A stretch of 30,210 nucleotides of DNA, from NCBI GenBank assembly GCA_046565595.1, contig JBKHYG010000032.1, positions 1-30,210 of the forward strand. The letters are read 5' to 3'. This DNA comes from JBKHYG01 sp046565595 (GTDB lineage Bacteria > Actinomycetota > AC-67). The notes beneath the pieces are model-generated. The model was not told the origin of the DNA. It was given only the letters and a program-made list of their open reading frames with translations, and searched no databases. Position 1 is the stretch's first letter, and each line of letters starts with the position of its first letter. A program made the position numbers and the translations under genes. Positions 1-7,035 of the stretch are shown piece by piece.

Positions 1-254
1 GTGCGTTGGAAACTGCGGTACGCGTCCTGATGGACCTCCTTGGCGATGCGGAGATCTCGCATCGCTACGCGCAGCGTGGACTTGGTGGCGCGAAGGTTGG
101 CTGCCGCTTTGACGCGGTTCGCGCGCAACTCACCCAGCGTCTGCTGGGCGGCTTGGGCATGCGGCACCGAGGGCATGAGCAACAGCGCCGTGATCATCCA
201 TCGGAGGATCCGGCGCGAACGCCGCCAGTGCCAAGGCGTAGGGTCCTGCGCCAT
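1..254 (-). CDS. Secreted coiled-coil protein, N-terminal part only (runs off the left edge)
   Basis: An open frame starts at the ATG at 254 and continues without a stop past base 1, so about 84 codons are visible. Residues 1-16 are polar and Arg-rich (WHWRRSRRILRW), followed by a hydrophobic stretch MITALLLMPSVPHAQA that looks like a Sec signal peptide with an AxA-type cleavage site. The rest (QQTLGELRANRVKAAANLRA and onward) is charged and Ala/Leu-rich with heptad-like spacing, as in the coiled-coil N-terminus of secreted peptidoglycan hydrolases of the NlpC/P60 or M23 type. That family link is inference, because no catalytic domain lies in the window. The gene is divergent from the DUF3179 gene. 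The internal ATG at the start of MITALLL is an alternative start. Confidence 0.7.
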   Translation of the reverse strand, partial: MAQDPTPWHWRRSRRILRWMITALLLMPSVPHAQAAQQTLGELRANRVKAAANLRATKSTLRVAMRDLRIAKEVHQDAYRSFQR

Positions 255-304
255 GGAGGCCCCAAGCCTGCCGCATAAGAACCGGTCCGGCAAGCGGCCG
301 AAGC

Positions 305-330
305 GGAATCTCGCTCGACCTGGGGGCGTT
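305..330 (+). promoter_or_regulatory. Predicted SigR/SigH-type promoter of the DUF3179 gene
   Basis: GGAAT at 305-309 and GTT at 328-330 are separated by exactly 18 nt. This is the consensus known for Streptomyces SigR and Mycobacterium SigH promoters (GGAAT-N18-GTT). The start codon is only 10 nt after GTT, so transcription would begin at or very near the ATG at 340, giving a leaderless mRNA. A matching sigma gene with the same motif lies at 2852-3488. The match is read directly from sequence; function is inferred. Confidence 0.55.
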
Positions 331-339
331 GCAGAAGGC

Positions 340-1434
340 ATGGTTCGCCGCGTTGCGATCGTATCTCTCCTAGTCACTGGTATGGCATGTTCTACGGCGA
401 ACCCGCCAGCCCCTCCCCGACAGGCGACCGGCATGACCGAAGATTTCGATGCGACCGAGTTGATCGATGTCTTAGGACCCGATCAGATCCGTTCGCTGGA
501 CGACCCCGACTTCATCCCGGCCAGCAGGGCAGAACTCTCTGATGGGCATCCTGTGGTCGTCGTTGAGATCGACGGAGACGCTCGAGCATTCCCTCTAGGA
601 GTGATGACGAGACACGAGATCGCCAACACGACCATCGGGGGCGTCGCGGTATCGGTCACCTACTGTCCACTGTGCAACTCGGCGATCGTCTACGACAGGC
701 AGGTCGGAGACCGGGTGTTGACCTTCGGGGTTTCCGGCAAGCTCTACCGTTCAGATCTGGTCATGTTCGACAGGCAGACGGAGTCGCTGTGGCCGCAGAT
801 CATGGGGCGCGCCGTCGAGGGGCCTCTGGCCGGAACTGAACTGGTGAGGCGCGCATCCCAGATCCTCGCCTTCTCGGAGTTCAAGGGAACCTTCCCGGAC
901 GGCACCGTCGTCGTTGGCGACCTAGGCGGAACATACGACTTCAATCCGTACGAGAACTACGACTCGCGCGACGGACCGTTCGCGGGGTTCTTCGAAGGCG
1001 AGGTTGCTGATGGTGCGCGTTCCAATGAACGCGTCGTCGGCGTGCGCGTCGGTGATGCAGCCAGGGCGTATCCCTATTCGGTGCTGTCCGAGAGCGGGTC
1101 TCCAGCGGTCATCCACGATGTCCTGGGTGGAGAGCCGATCGTGATCTTCTGGGGCGGTGGTGCCCGCAGCGCGCTGGACGCTGTCGATATAGAAGAGTCG
1201 CGGGTGGTCGGTGGAAGTGGAGTCTTCGATCCGCGCGTCGATGACCGCAGGCTGTCCTTCGTGGTCGAGGGAAGATCCATACTCGATAAGGAGACCGGAT
1301 CACGCTGGAGTCTGACGGGTCACGCGACCTCGGGGCCGTTGAAGGGCGCAAGGTTGCAGCAGCTCGTATCCCTCGATGCGTTCTGGTTCGCGTGGGCTGC
1401 GTTCGTTCCATTCACCGAGGTCTGGTCTCGCTGA
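340..1434 (+). CDS. DUF3179 family putative lipoprotein
   Basis: This 364-residue protein belongs to the DUF3179 family, whose biochemical function is unknown. Diagnostic is the TYCPLCNSA motif (C109-P-L-C112), which gives a CxxC pair, preceded by an RHE motif near residue 91. Residues 1-17 (MVRRVAIVSLL..GMAC) resemble a lipoprotein signal peptide with Cys17 as the lipidated residue, though Gly at -3 is not ideal for a lipobox. The frame is open further upstream to 40, but the upstream extension is Arg-rich and unlike a protein start, so I choose 340. A GGAAT-N18-GTT promoter ends 10 nt before this ATG and suggests control by the redox sigma factor. No Shine-Dalgarno is visible, consistent with leaderless translation. 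It converges on the BNR-repeat gene. Confidence 0.85.
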   Translation: MVRRVAIVSLLVTGMACSTANPPAPPRQATGMTEDFDATELIDVLGPDQIRSLDDPDFIPASRAELSDGHPVVVVEIDGDARAFPLGVMTRHEIANTTIGGVAVSVTYCPLCNSAIVYDRQVGDRVLTFGVSGKLYRSDLVMFDRQTESLWPQIMGRAVEGPLAGTELVRRASQILAFSEFKGTFPDGTVVVGDLGGTYDFNPYENYDSRDGPFAGFFEGEVADGARSNERVVGVRVGDAARAYPYSVLSESGSPAVIHDVLGGEPIVIFWGGGARSALDAVDIEESRVVGGSGVFDPRVDDRRLSFVVEGRSILDKETGSRWSLTGHATSGPLKGARLQQLVSLDAFWFAWAAFVPFTEVWSR

Positions 1435-1451
1435 TCGGCCTCGGTAACCAA

Positions 1452-2810
1452 CTAGTCGCCTCTCACGAAGGCGCCGCGCAGGATCGTCGAGACCCACAAG
1501 GGAGCGGTGGGTTCGCTGAGCGCGGCGTGTCCTTGGGTGAGGAACAGTGAAGGCGCGCTCGCTCCGGAGGAGTCCTTGAACGAGATCGGGAACGGTTTCG
1601 GGATGCCGGGCGGCCAAGCCTGATCCAGCGGCAGTACATCGCGTAGCAGTGAATCGTCCAGCCGCTGCTTAGCGCCACCATTCACCGGGATGCTGTAGAC
1701 GCTGGCATCTCCGCCAGCCCACATCGCTGCGTACAAGGTGCGTCCGTCGCGCTGGTCCACGATCAGCGATTGGATCCGGCCGTTCCCAAGATCCAGGATC
1801 GGCTCGCTCGCAAGCGTCGAGGATGGCGCCTTGGAGACGACGCCGTTGGTGTCGCCGGTGTAGACGGTCTGGCCGTCCCTTGAGAAGGCTATGCCCCAGA
1901 CCCCGCCGCAGACCGCTCGAACCAGTCGCCAAGCCTGTCCGCCGTCATCGGATGCATACAGCCCAGCGTTGGTCCCCGCCAGGATCTGTGAGGCGTTCGC
2001 AGGGTTGACGACGATGGTCGGCGTGATGCGCTGCGAAGTGTTCGGAGTATCGGCACATCCAGCCGAGGGAAGCGTCACCTGTTTCCAACTGTCGCCGCTG
2101 TCGCGAGACACCATCAGGCTGCCACCACCCGGCGTCGAGCCAACACCGGAGTTCGAAGCTTGGATGTAGCCCACCACGATGGTGCGCTGCAGTCCGTTGG
2201 TGGTAACAGCCAGGCCGTTGCCGCGGAAGCCTCCCGCGAGCCTGGTCCAGGTCAGACCGAGGTCGTCCGAGCGGTATACGCCGGCGTCGCCCAGCACCGG
2301 CTCGGTCCCGACGAGTTGCGCGACATCGTAGGCCGCCACATACATGCGGGTCGGGATGATCGGGTCGTAGGCGATGCCCTCGATCGCGCAGCCGTGGATG
2401 CCGGTCGAAGCGATCGCGAGTCGCCTCGCGTAGTCGTAGGCGCCTTGGGTGTCGGGTGGAGTGCCGGGCGGCCGGTTGAAGGGCAGCAGGCAGGCGGGGG
2501 ATCTTGCCACCCAGGCTCCTCCTCCGACCGAGATGTAGAGACCATGCAGGAACGAACCCATGTGCATGACGCCCGGAAGCGTCGGATGCGTCGCGATCCT
2601 GCGCGTCAGGTACCAGGAGGCTTCTCCTGGCTGTTGGCGCGGCAGGCCGAAGGGCCACACGGGGTCGTTCGGCTGATACCAGAGCACGCCTGCGTTGGCC
2701 GGAACCCAAGGTACCGGGATCCCGCCCGAGGCGGAAGTGGCTGGGATGAGCGACAACGAGAGTGTCCCGCACAGCAGGGTGCGTGCAGCGCGCTTGATCA
2801 TCCTTCCCAC
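1452..2810 (-). CDS. Secreted BNR/Asp-box repeat protein (sialidase/sortilin-type beta-propeller)
   Basis: The 452-residue product begins with a signal peptide (KRAARTLLCGTLSLSL..ATSASG, cleavage near residue 27). It contains at least three Asp-box motifs of the S-x-D-x-G-x-x-W type: SDDLGLTW at 181-188, SRDSGDSW at 235-242 and SDDGGQAW at 287-294. Such repeats form the corners of beta-propeller blades in sialidases, sortilins and photosystem assembly factors. No sialidase catalytic triad is obvious, so a binding or structural role outside the cell is as likely as hydrolysis. I take the GTG at 2810 as start because GGAGG lies 8 nt upstream of it; the ATG at 2801 has no suitably spaced ribosome binding site. 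A TATAAC hexamer on the minus strand at 2865-2860 could be its -10 element. Confidence 0.75.
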   Translation of the reverse strand: MGRMIKRAARTLLCGTLSLSLIPATSASGGIPVPWVPANAGVLWYQPNDPVWPFGLPRQQPGEASWYLTRRIATHPTLPGVMHMGSFLHGLYISVGGGAWVARSPACLLPFNRPPGTPPDTQGAYDYARRLAIASTGIHGCAIEGIAYDPIIPTRMYVAAYDVAQLVGTEPVLGDAGVYRSDDLGLTWTRLAGGFRGNGLAVTTNGLQRTIVVGYIQASNSGVGSTPGGGSLMVSRDSGDSWKQVTLPSAGCADTPNTSQRITPTIVVNPANASQILAGTNAGLYASDDGGQAWRLVRAVCGGVWGIAFSRDGQTVYTGDTNGVVSKAPSSTLASEPILDLGNGRIQSLIVDQRDGRTLYAAMWAGGDASVYSIPVNGGAKQRLDDSLLRDVLPLDQAWPPGIPKPFPISFKDSSGASAPSLFLTQGHAALSEPTAPLWVSTILRGAFVRGD

Positions 2811-2851
2811 CTACCCTTCCTCCCGGCTTGGGAAACTTGTCGGGATCCGCT

Positions 2852-2877
2852 GGAATCAGGTTATATCCCCGGGCGTT
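2852..2877 (+). promoter_or_regulatory. Predicted autoregulatory SigR/SigH-type promoter
   Basis: GGAAT at 2852-2856 and GTT at 2875-2877 are separated by exactly 18 nt, the known SigR/SigH consensus. It lies 29 nt upstream of the ATG of the sigma factor gene at 2907, so a transcript would have a short leader. Autoregulation from such a promoter is established for sigR and sigH in other actinobacteria. Confidence 0.7.
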
Positions 2878-2906
2878 CGAGGCGGTATGCGACACGCTAG
2901 GGTCAC

Positions 2907-3488
2907 ATGATCTTGACGACTGACCAGGTGCGCCTCGGGTTCGAGCAGGCCTTAGAGCCCGTGCTCGATCCGCTGTTCGGCGCCGCGTTGCGCTACACGA
3001 GGAACCGGGCCGACGCCGAAGACCTGGTCCAGACCACCGTTATCAAGGCCTGGCGGGCCTACGACAAGTTCGAACCCAGGAGCGAGAACGCCTTCAAGGC
3101 ATGGATGTTCACCATCCTGCAGAACGCGTGGATCAGCGAGTACCGGCGAAGGTCTCGTCGTGTTCAAGAGGTCTCGGCTGAGACCGACGAGGGCTTCAGC
3201 TTGTTCGACGCCCTGGTGGAGACGAACGGTTCGGCGGAAGCAGCCGTGCTGAGTGCGATCCCCGATTCCGAGGTCAAAGCAGCCTTGGAGTCCCTGAACG
3301 AGGACTTCCGCACAGCGGTCGTTCTATGTGATGTCGAAGGGTTCAGCTACGGCGAGATCGCCGAGATAACGGGAGTGCCGGTCGGCACGGTCATGAGCCG
3401 CATCCACCGCGGGCGGAAAGCTCTGCAGCGTGCGTTATGGGATTTCGCCAAGGAGCGGGGACTCGTCAACGAGGAGGTGTCTGGCTGA
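2907..3488 (+). CDS. sigH: ECF sigma factor, SigR/SigH/RpoE type
   Basis: A 193-residue group IV sigma factor. Region 2 is seen at about residues 20-85 with DAEDLVQTTVIKAW and then KAWMFTILQNAWISEYRRR, close to the same segments of Streptomyces SigR. Region 4 follows at about 125-180 with the helix-turn-helix around YGEIAEITGVPVGTVMSRIHRG. SigR/SigH proteins direct the response to thiol oxidation and heat. The stop codon overlaps the start of the anti-sigma gene by one base (TGATG), so the two are translationally coupled. The GGAAT-N18-GTT motif upstream predicts positive autoregulation. In M. tuberculosis sigH sits near rshA, TB7.3, pdtaS and whiB1; homologues of all of these are in this window. 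Confidence 0.9.
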   Translation: MILTTDQVRLGFEQALEPVLDPLFGAALRYTRNRADAEDLVQTTVIKAWRAYDKFEPRSENAFKAWMFTILQNAWISEYRRRSRRVQEVSAETDEGFSLFDALVETNGSAEAAVLSAIPDSEVKAALESLNEDFRTAVVLCDVEGFSYGEIAEITGVPVGTVMSRIHRGRKALQRALWDFAKERGLVNEEVSG

Positions 3489-3727
3489 TGGATTGCGATG
3501 CGCTGGTAGAGCGTCTCTACGCTTACCTCGATGGCGAGATCGACGGACTCGACCGCGAGGAGATCCGGGCACACCTCGAGGAGTGCGGCGGCTGCCACGA
3601 GTACGCCGACTTCGAAAGGACCGTCCTAGAGCTCATCAAGAAGAAATGTTGCGAGCAAGCTCCGCCCGAACTCCTCGCGAAACTTCGTGCGGCCCTGGAC
3701 GCAGAAGCAGGAAGTTCTAGGGCCTAA
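3488..3727 (+). CDS. rsrA: Zinc-binding redox anti-sigma factor, RsrA/RshA type
   Basis: A 79-residue protein starting at the ATG that overlaps the sigma stop. It has the ZAS motif H29-x3-C33-x2-C36, an N-terminal Cys3 in the context CDALVERLYAYLDGE, and a C-terminal KKCC pair (C54, C55). These match the conserved cysteines of Streptomyces RsrA, where a disulphide between the N-terminal Cys and the last ZAS Cys releases zinc and frees SigR. The protein should hold the sigma factor inactive in reducing conditions. Its stop codon overlaps the stop of the convergent HD-domain gene by a few bases, leaving no space for a separate terminator. Confidence 0.9.
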   Translation: MDCDALVERLYAYLDGEIDGLDREEIRAHLEECGGCHEYADFERTVLELIKKKCCEQAPPELLAKLRAALDAEAGSSRA

Positions 3728-4890
3728 GCGGTCTGACGGTCTTTTAACTCAAGGACCTTCTGAAGACCCTCGATCACGCGAGGGTCGAACTCGAACCCTG
3801 CCCTCAGCGAGAGGCGACGAACCGCCTCTGCCTCACCGATCGCGCCCGTGCCGGGCGCCGTCAACTCGTCGAATGCGGATGCCACCCGGATTATCCGTGA
3901 GCCGATCGGATGGGTCCTGTCGGATCGTCCCCTCGCCTGGAGGTGCTCCTCGTGTTGTCGCTCGATGATCGTCGCGACCCTGGGTAGCGCGCCGGTGGCG
4001 CGCACGATGGCCGCTCCCGAGTGGGCAAGGTCGGTGGCAGCGGTCTCGATCACCCTGTCGGGAGACGCCGCACGCATGCGACCTATGTCATGCAACAGCG
4101 CAGCGATACGGATGTCTTCGATCGTCCTTGCGTCCTCACCCAACACTTCGGCGATGGCGACCGCCAGGATCGAGACCCTCTGGGCGTGACCGTTGCGCGA
4201 GTAGCCCGCGATCTCGGGCACCTTGGATAGCGCCCCGATGGTCTGATCGAAGGTCCTGCGGATCTCTGCCAACTGTTGGAAGGCGTGCTGGGTAGCAGCA
4301 AGCGGGGCGAGCAGTAGCGGGTACGCCCAGGGTCCAAGTACCGGCTCAGACAGGGCGAACAGACCTGCGGCGCTGACTATCGCGATGTGCAGCGGAGCGA
4401 GTTCGGTGATCAGCGCCCAAGGTCGCCTGGGACCCGGGGTCCTGATCATCCTCGAACACACCTCGGTCGCGAGCATCGCGGTTGCGGCGGCGACGACTCC
4501 CAAGGCTCCAAGTTGTGAACCTTCGCCACCTACGGGCCACAGGGTCGGGATAGCGCCGTAGGCGAGGACGCCTGCGCTCAAGGCGATCACCGGGATCGCG
4601 ACCTGACTCGAATCTCTTCGAACGGTGTGCGCGGCGACCATCCCGATCGCTGCGCCCACGACTACAGATCCGAAGGGAAATCCCAGCATGGCGCAACCCA
4701 GTCCGGGCGCCAGACCGAGGGATGAGGGGCGTCCCTCGGTCAGGCGTATCCGGAACAGGTCGGCGAAGAAGACCAGAGCCGCGCACACGGCGAGCTGCAT
4801 CAGCGATCCGTCTCCGCGGATCAACAGGATGGCCGAGATGCCAACCACGCTCGCGGCAGTTGCTCGAACCACGGCATCAGAGGGTCGCAT
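3724..4890 (-). CDS. Membrane HD-domain protein, degenerate HD-GYP paralogue
   Basis: A 388-residue protein. Residues 12-200 contain several hydrophobic segments (for example 12-24, 32-46, 62-88, 98-115, 128-145, 165-198), then an HD domain from about 208. It keeps the HD pair (LLHDIGR, H267-D268), a His at 290 and an Asp at 341 (VASAFDELT). The usual HHExxDGxGYP segment is replaced by RQHEEHLQARGRSD around 311-324, so the GYP signature is missing. It may be an inactive or altered partner of the canonical HD-GYP protein directly upstream. The ATG at 4890 overlaps the end of that gene by 14 nt, indicating one operon. HD-GYP proteins hydrolyse cyclic di-GMP; whether this one does is doubtful. 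Confidence 0.8.
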   Translation of the reverse strand: MRPSDAVVRATAASVVGISAILLIRGDGSLMQLAVCAALVFFADLFRIRLTEGRPSSLGLAPGLGCAMLGFPFGSVVVGAAIGMVAAHTVRRDSSQVAIPVIALSAGVLAYGAIPTLWPVGGEGSQLGALGVVAAATAMLATEVCSRMIRTPGPRRPWALITELAPLHIAIVSAAGLFALSEPVLGPWAYPLLLAPLAATQHAFQQLAEIRRTFDQTIGALSKVPEIAGYSRNGHAQRVSILAVAIAEVLGEDARTIEDIRIAALLHDIGRMRAASPDRVIETAATDLAHSGAAIVRATGALPRVATIIERQHEEHLQARGRSDRTHPIGSRIIRVASAFDELTAPGTGAIGEAEAVRRLSLRAGFEFDPRVIEGLQKVLELKDRQTA

Positions 4891-6250
4891 CGGTCACCTC
4901 GTGTTTCGAACGGCTCGGGTGCAGATGCGTGTGGGATCTGCGGGCCCGGCGGGGGAGCGGCTCATCAGCCATCGCGGACATCTCACCGGAGACCCGACGC
5001 TCTGGTTCAGCCTGCCATCCGTACCGGGCGATGGTCCGTTTCAGCGCACGGACGACCTTCGGGTCGAACTGGGTGCCCGCACAGCGGTCGAGTTCCTCGA
5101 AGGCTGCTTCGGTCGTGCGAGCAGCTCGGTAGACGCGGGTGGAGGTCATGGCATCGAAGGCGTCACACACCGTGATCAGTCGAGCCACCAGCGGGATCGC
5201 TTCGCCCGCGAGACGGTCGGGATACCCGTTGCCGTCCCAGCGTTCGTGATGGTGACGGATCCCGTCCAACACGGGCTCGAGCAGTTCGACATCGGATACG
5301 ACCTCGACGCCGCGTTCGGGATGCAAGCGCATGTGGTCGTACTCGGCGTCGGTGAGTTTGCCGTCCTTCTGAAGCACCGCGTTATGTACGGCGAGTTTGC
5401 CGATGTCGTGCATCAGCGCGGCGTAGCGGATCCGGCGTGCCTGAGCGGGGGATCGGCCATACTCGAGCGCGACCCTCTCGGTGAGGCGCGCGACCCGGGC
5501 GGCGTGTCCGCTGGTGTAGGGATCCTTCTGCTCGACAGCCGCAACCAGTGTCGTGACGACCCTGTCGAAAGCGTCGTGCAGGGTGATCGCTGTCTGGAAG
5601 GCAGCGCGAGCGATCAGCACCGGAACGAGCAGGAAGAAGATGCTCAACCAGCCGGCATGTTCGGCTAGCACGGCCAGCATGACGCCGAGGACCGCATAGG
5701 CCGCATAGGCGCCGCCCAGGTTGGCGTACTGATCGCGCCAGACATCTACGGTCCTGCGCGAGCTGGATCGAGCGACGGCCCCGGCGACGAGACCGGTGTT
5801 GATGGTGAAGTTGAGAGCTGCTGCGAACAGGGCGGCGGGGATGGCGATCGCCAACCTGCTTGGGTCAGCCGCGATCAGGTGGAAGGCGATGGCTGCCGCA
5901 CCGGCCGATACGGTCAGTTGAGCAGCGTTGAAGAGATGACGATCGAGGCTGCGCTGACGGAAGTCGCGGACGCCCACGGCGGTGACGAGCGTCGCGAGGA
6001 CCGCACCTAGCGGACCCAGCGTGGCGATGGCCGCGATCGTGACCACGAAGGTCACCGAGTAGGTGGTTCCCGCTGCCGTGGTGACAGCGAAAGCTTCGGC
6101 CAGCAGCCCCATCGACCCGAACGCGAGGACGCCTGTCCATGCGATCGGACCCTGGTTGCTGAGTGCCGCTATGACCCCCGTCGCCACGGCGGCGGCGACG
6201 CAGGTCGCTATATAGACGCGCAGTTGCGCGCCCCCCTCTTTCGAGCCCAT
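4877..6250 (-). CDS. Membrane HD-GYP phosphodiesterase (putative cyclic di-GMP hydrolase)
   Basis: A 457-residue protein with hydrophobic segments between residues 12 and 225, probably six to eight membrane helices forming an integral sensory domain I cannot name. The cytoplasmic HD-GYP domain spans about 228-415. All signature parts are present: SGHAARVARL near 247, HD at 281-282 (ALMHDIGK), H310, HHHERWDGNGYP at 333-344 and VCDAFDAMTS from 361. The family degrades cyclic di-GMP. A tail of about 40 residues is Arg/His-rich and polar. The ATG at 6250 follows a purine-rich GGAGCGGAGAGG. Upstream lie a strong hairpin, a 24-codon ORF and a structured leader, suggesting regulation after transcription initiation. 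Confidence 0.88.
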   Translation of the reverse strand: MGSKEGGAQLRVYIATCVAAAVATGVIAALSNQGPIAWTGVLAFGSMGLLAEAFAVTTAAGTTYSVTFVVTIAAIATLGPLGAVLATLVTAVGVRDFRQRSLDRHLFNAAQLTVSAGAAAIAFHLIAADPSRLAIAIPAALFAAALNFTINTGLVAGAVARSSSRRTVDVWRDQYANLGGAYAAYAVLGVMLAVLAEHAGWLSIFFLLVPVLIARAAFQTAITLHDAFDRVVTTLVAAVEQKDPYTSGHAARVARLTERVALEYGRSPAQARRIRYAALMHDIGKLAVHNAVLQKDGKLTDAEYDHMRLHPERGVEVVSDVELLEPVLDGIRHHHERWDGNGYPDRLAGEAIPLVARLITVCDAFDAMTSTRVYRAARTTEAAFEELDRCAGTQFDPKVVRALKRTIARYGWQAEPERRVSGEMSAMADEPLPRRARRSHTHLHPSRSKHEVTDATL

Positions 6251-6294
6251 CCTCTCCGCTCCAGTTCAACCGAACGCGGGGATGGACGACCTTG

Positions 6295-6314
6295 AGGCCC
6301 GATCGCTCGGGCCT
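6295..6314 (-). promoter_or_regulatory. Strong hairpin between the small ORF and the HD-GYP gene
   Basis: On the minus strand AGGCCCGA-GCGA-TCGGGCCT forms a perfect 8-bp GC-rich stem closed by a GCGA tetraloop, a stable GNRA loop. There is no U-tract after it, so it is not a standard intrinsic terminator. Possible roles are attenuation, mRNA processing or protection. It lies 44 nt before the HD-GYP start. Confidence 0.55.
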
Positions 6315-6345
6315 TCAGGTCCTTATCCGTCGAGACTTGCCGGAA

Positions 6346-6420
6346 CTACCAACGAGCGTTGGTGCCAGCGGCGAACACGATCGCCAGCAGTGCTGACGCC
6401 ATCGAGTACAGACGCTTCAT
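6346..6420 (-). CDS. 24-residue hydrophobic peptide (leader peptide or secreted microprotein)
   Basis: The ORF reads MKRLYSMASALLAIVF followed by AAGTNARW and TAG. Two positive residues at the N-terminus followed by a hydrophobic run of about 14 residues resemble a signal sequence. Translation is supported by GAGAGGGG ending 6 nt upstream of the ATG. The last codons and stop (6347-6362) form the inverted repeat ACCAACG-CT-CGTTGGT. It precedes the HD-GYP gene on the same strand, after a structured leader. It has no cysteine and no run of a single amino acid, so classical amino-acid attenuation is not indicated. It could be an export-sensing arrest peptide, a small membrane protein, or a chance ORF. 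I do not recognise a family. Confidence 0.45.
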   Translation of the reverse strand: MKRLYSMASALLAIVFAAGTNARW

Positions 6421-6426
6421 GCGGTG

Positions 6427-6617
6427 CCCCTCTCCAGGTTCACAGGTCAGGTTCGGGCCCCTCCGCTAACAGGAGCCTCACCGCTTCGCTCTGGTGTCCC
6501 GGGATCCGCCCTCGCGAACCCTCGTCCACCCCCACAGTTCTCAAGTACCGACCCGACGCTTCCGCCGGGTTTCCCCCTCCACGAGGTGGGGCGAGTCTCC
6601 TCCTCCGCCCCACTCGT
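6427..6617 (-). promoter_or_regulatory. Structured leader RNA, possible riboswitch of unidentified class
   Basis: This stretch has no convincing gene. On the minus strand it can form consecutive hairpins: a 12-bp stem with one bulge at 6617-6581 (ACGAGTGGGGCG pairing with CGCCCCACCTCGT), a stem at 6570-6551 (ACCCG...CGGGT with an internal GGAA tetraloop), one at about 6498-6481 (CACC...GGTG around GCGAAGC) and a CTCC/GGAG stem at about 6475-6462. It ends close to the ribosome binding site of the small ORF. The segment CCCGAACCTGACC, followed shortly by GAACCTGG, loosely recalls the end of ydaO-type cyclic di-AMP riboswitches. However, the invariant CAGCTAACC is absent, so I do not assign the class. 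Confidence 0.4.
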
Positions 6618-6712
6618 TGTCAAGGGTCACTTTCGTCGCAAGGGCAATCAAATCGGACAAAGAGGAACCGCCGGCGACTCACGCGGTTCGCCGGATGGGC
6701 TGGGCAAGGCGA

Positions 6713-6901
6713 TCAGATCGGTCGGTCGGTCTCGTCCAACAGGTGCACCAAGCGTTCCACCGCCTGGCTCGGGTACCGTCGATGTCCTCCGAGGGTAGCC
6801 AGATACGGCAACTTCCCTTCCTTGGCCCAGCGCGCGATGGTCTTCGGAGAAACCTGAAGCCGCCGAGCAACCTCGGCGGTGCGCAGATATCTGTCCGTCA
6901 T
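6713..6901 (-). CDS. BldC-like small helix-turn-helix regulator
   Basis: A 62-residue protein consisting only of a winged helix of the MerR/BldC type: LRTAEVARRLQVSPKTIARW is the helix-turn-helix and TLGGHRRYPSQAV the wing. The same TLGGHRRY wing occurs in Streptomyces BldC, a short DNA-binding protein controlling development that binds cooperatively to direct repeats. There is no effector or metal-binding domain. The ATG at 6901 follows AAAGGAGG by 4 nt, a near-perfect ribosome binding site. It is divergent from the gene at 7036. Its targets cannot be read from the window, although the leader RNA just downstream on the same strand could be co-transcribed. Confidence 0.88.
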   Translation of the reverse strand: MTDRYLRTAEVARRLQVSPKTIARWAKEGKLPYLATLGGHRRYPSQAVERLVHLLDETDRPI

Positions 6902-6993
6902 CCTTCCTCCTTTCCGCAGGTCAGGGGTCGCGCGCGGCCGTTGGAGTTGTCCGCGTCCCTATGTGAGTTGGGGAGAGGTCTAGGTGCCCGATA

Positions 6994-7002
6994 TGGTATG
7001 AT
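6994..7002 (+). promoter_or_regulatory. Extended -10 promoter element
   Basis: TGGTATGAT at 6994-7002 fits the extended -10 form TGn-TATAAT with one mismatch in the hexamer. No good -35 hexamer is visible 16-18 nt upstream, which is usual for extended -10 promoters. It would drive the gene starting at 7036. Confidence 0.45.
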
Positions 7003-7035
7003 TCGCCTGGTCGGAGGGTCGAGAGGAGCGAAGCG

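Noticed and set aside
1945..2895. Long minus-strand ORF of 316 codons
   Set aside because: Arg/Pro/His-rich composition typical of an out-of-frame high-GC shadow; the BNR-repeat gene occupies another frame of the same strand with signal peptide and Asp boxes.
6427..6617. Assignment as a ydaO (cyclic di-AMP) or GEMM (cyclic di-GMP) riboswitch
   Set aside because: Only short fragments match; the conserved cores (CAGCTAACC of ydaO, GACGCAAAGCC of GEMM-I) are absent.
6618..6623. Perfect TTGACA on the minus strand ahead of the leader RNA
   Set aside because: At 17 nt spacing the -10 position reads GGAGAC, and the sequence directly after it is the first hairpin, so it is probably not the promoter.
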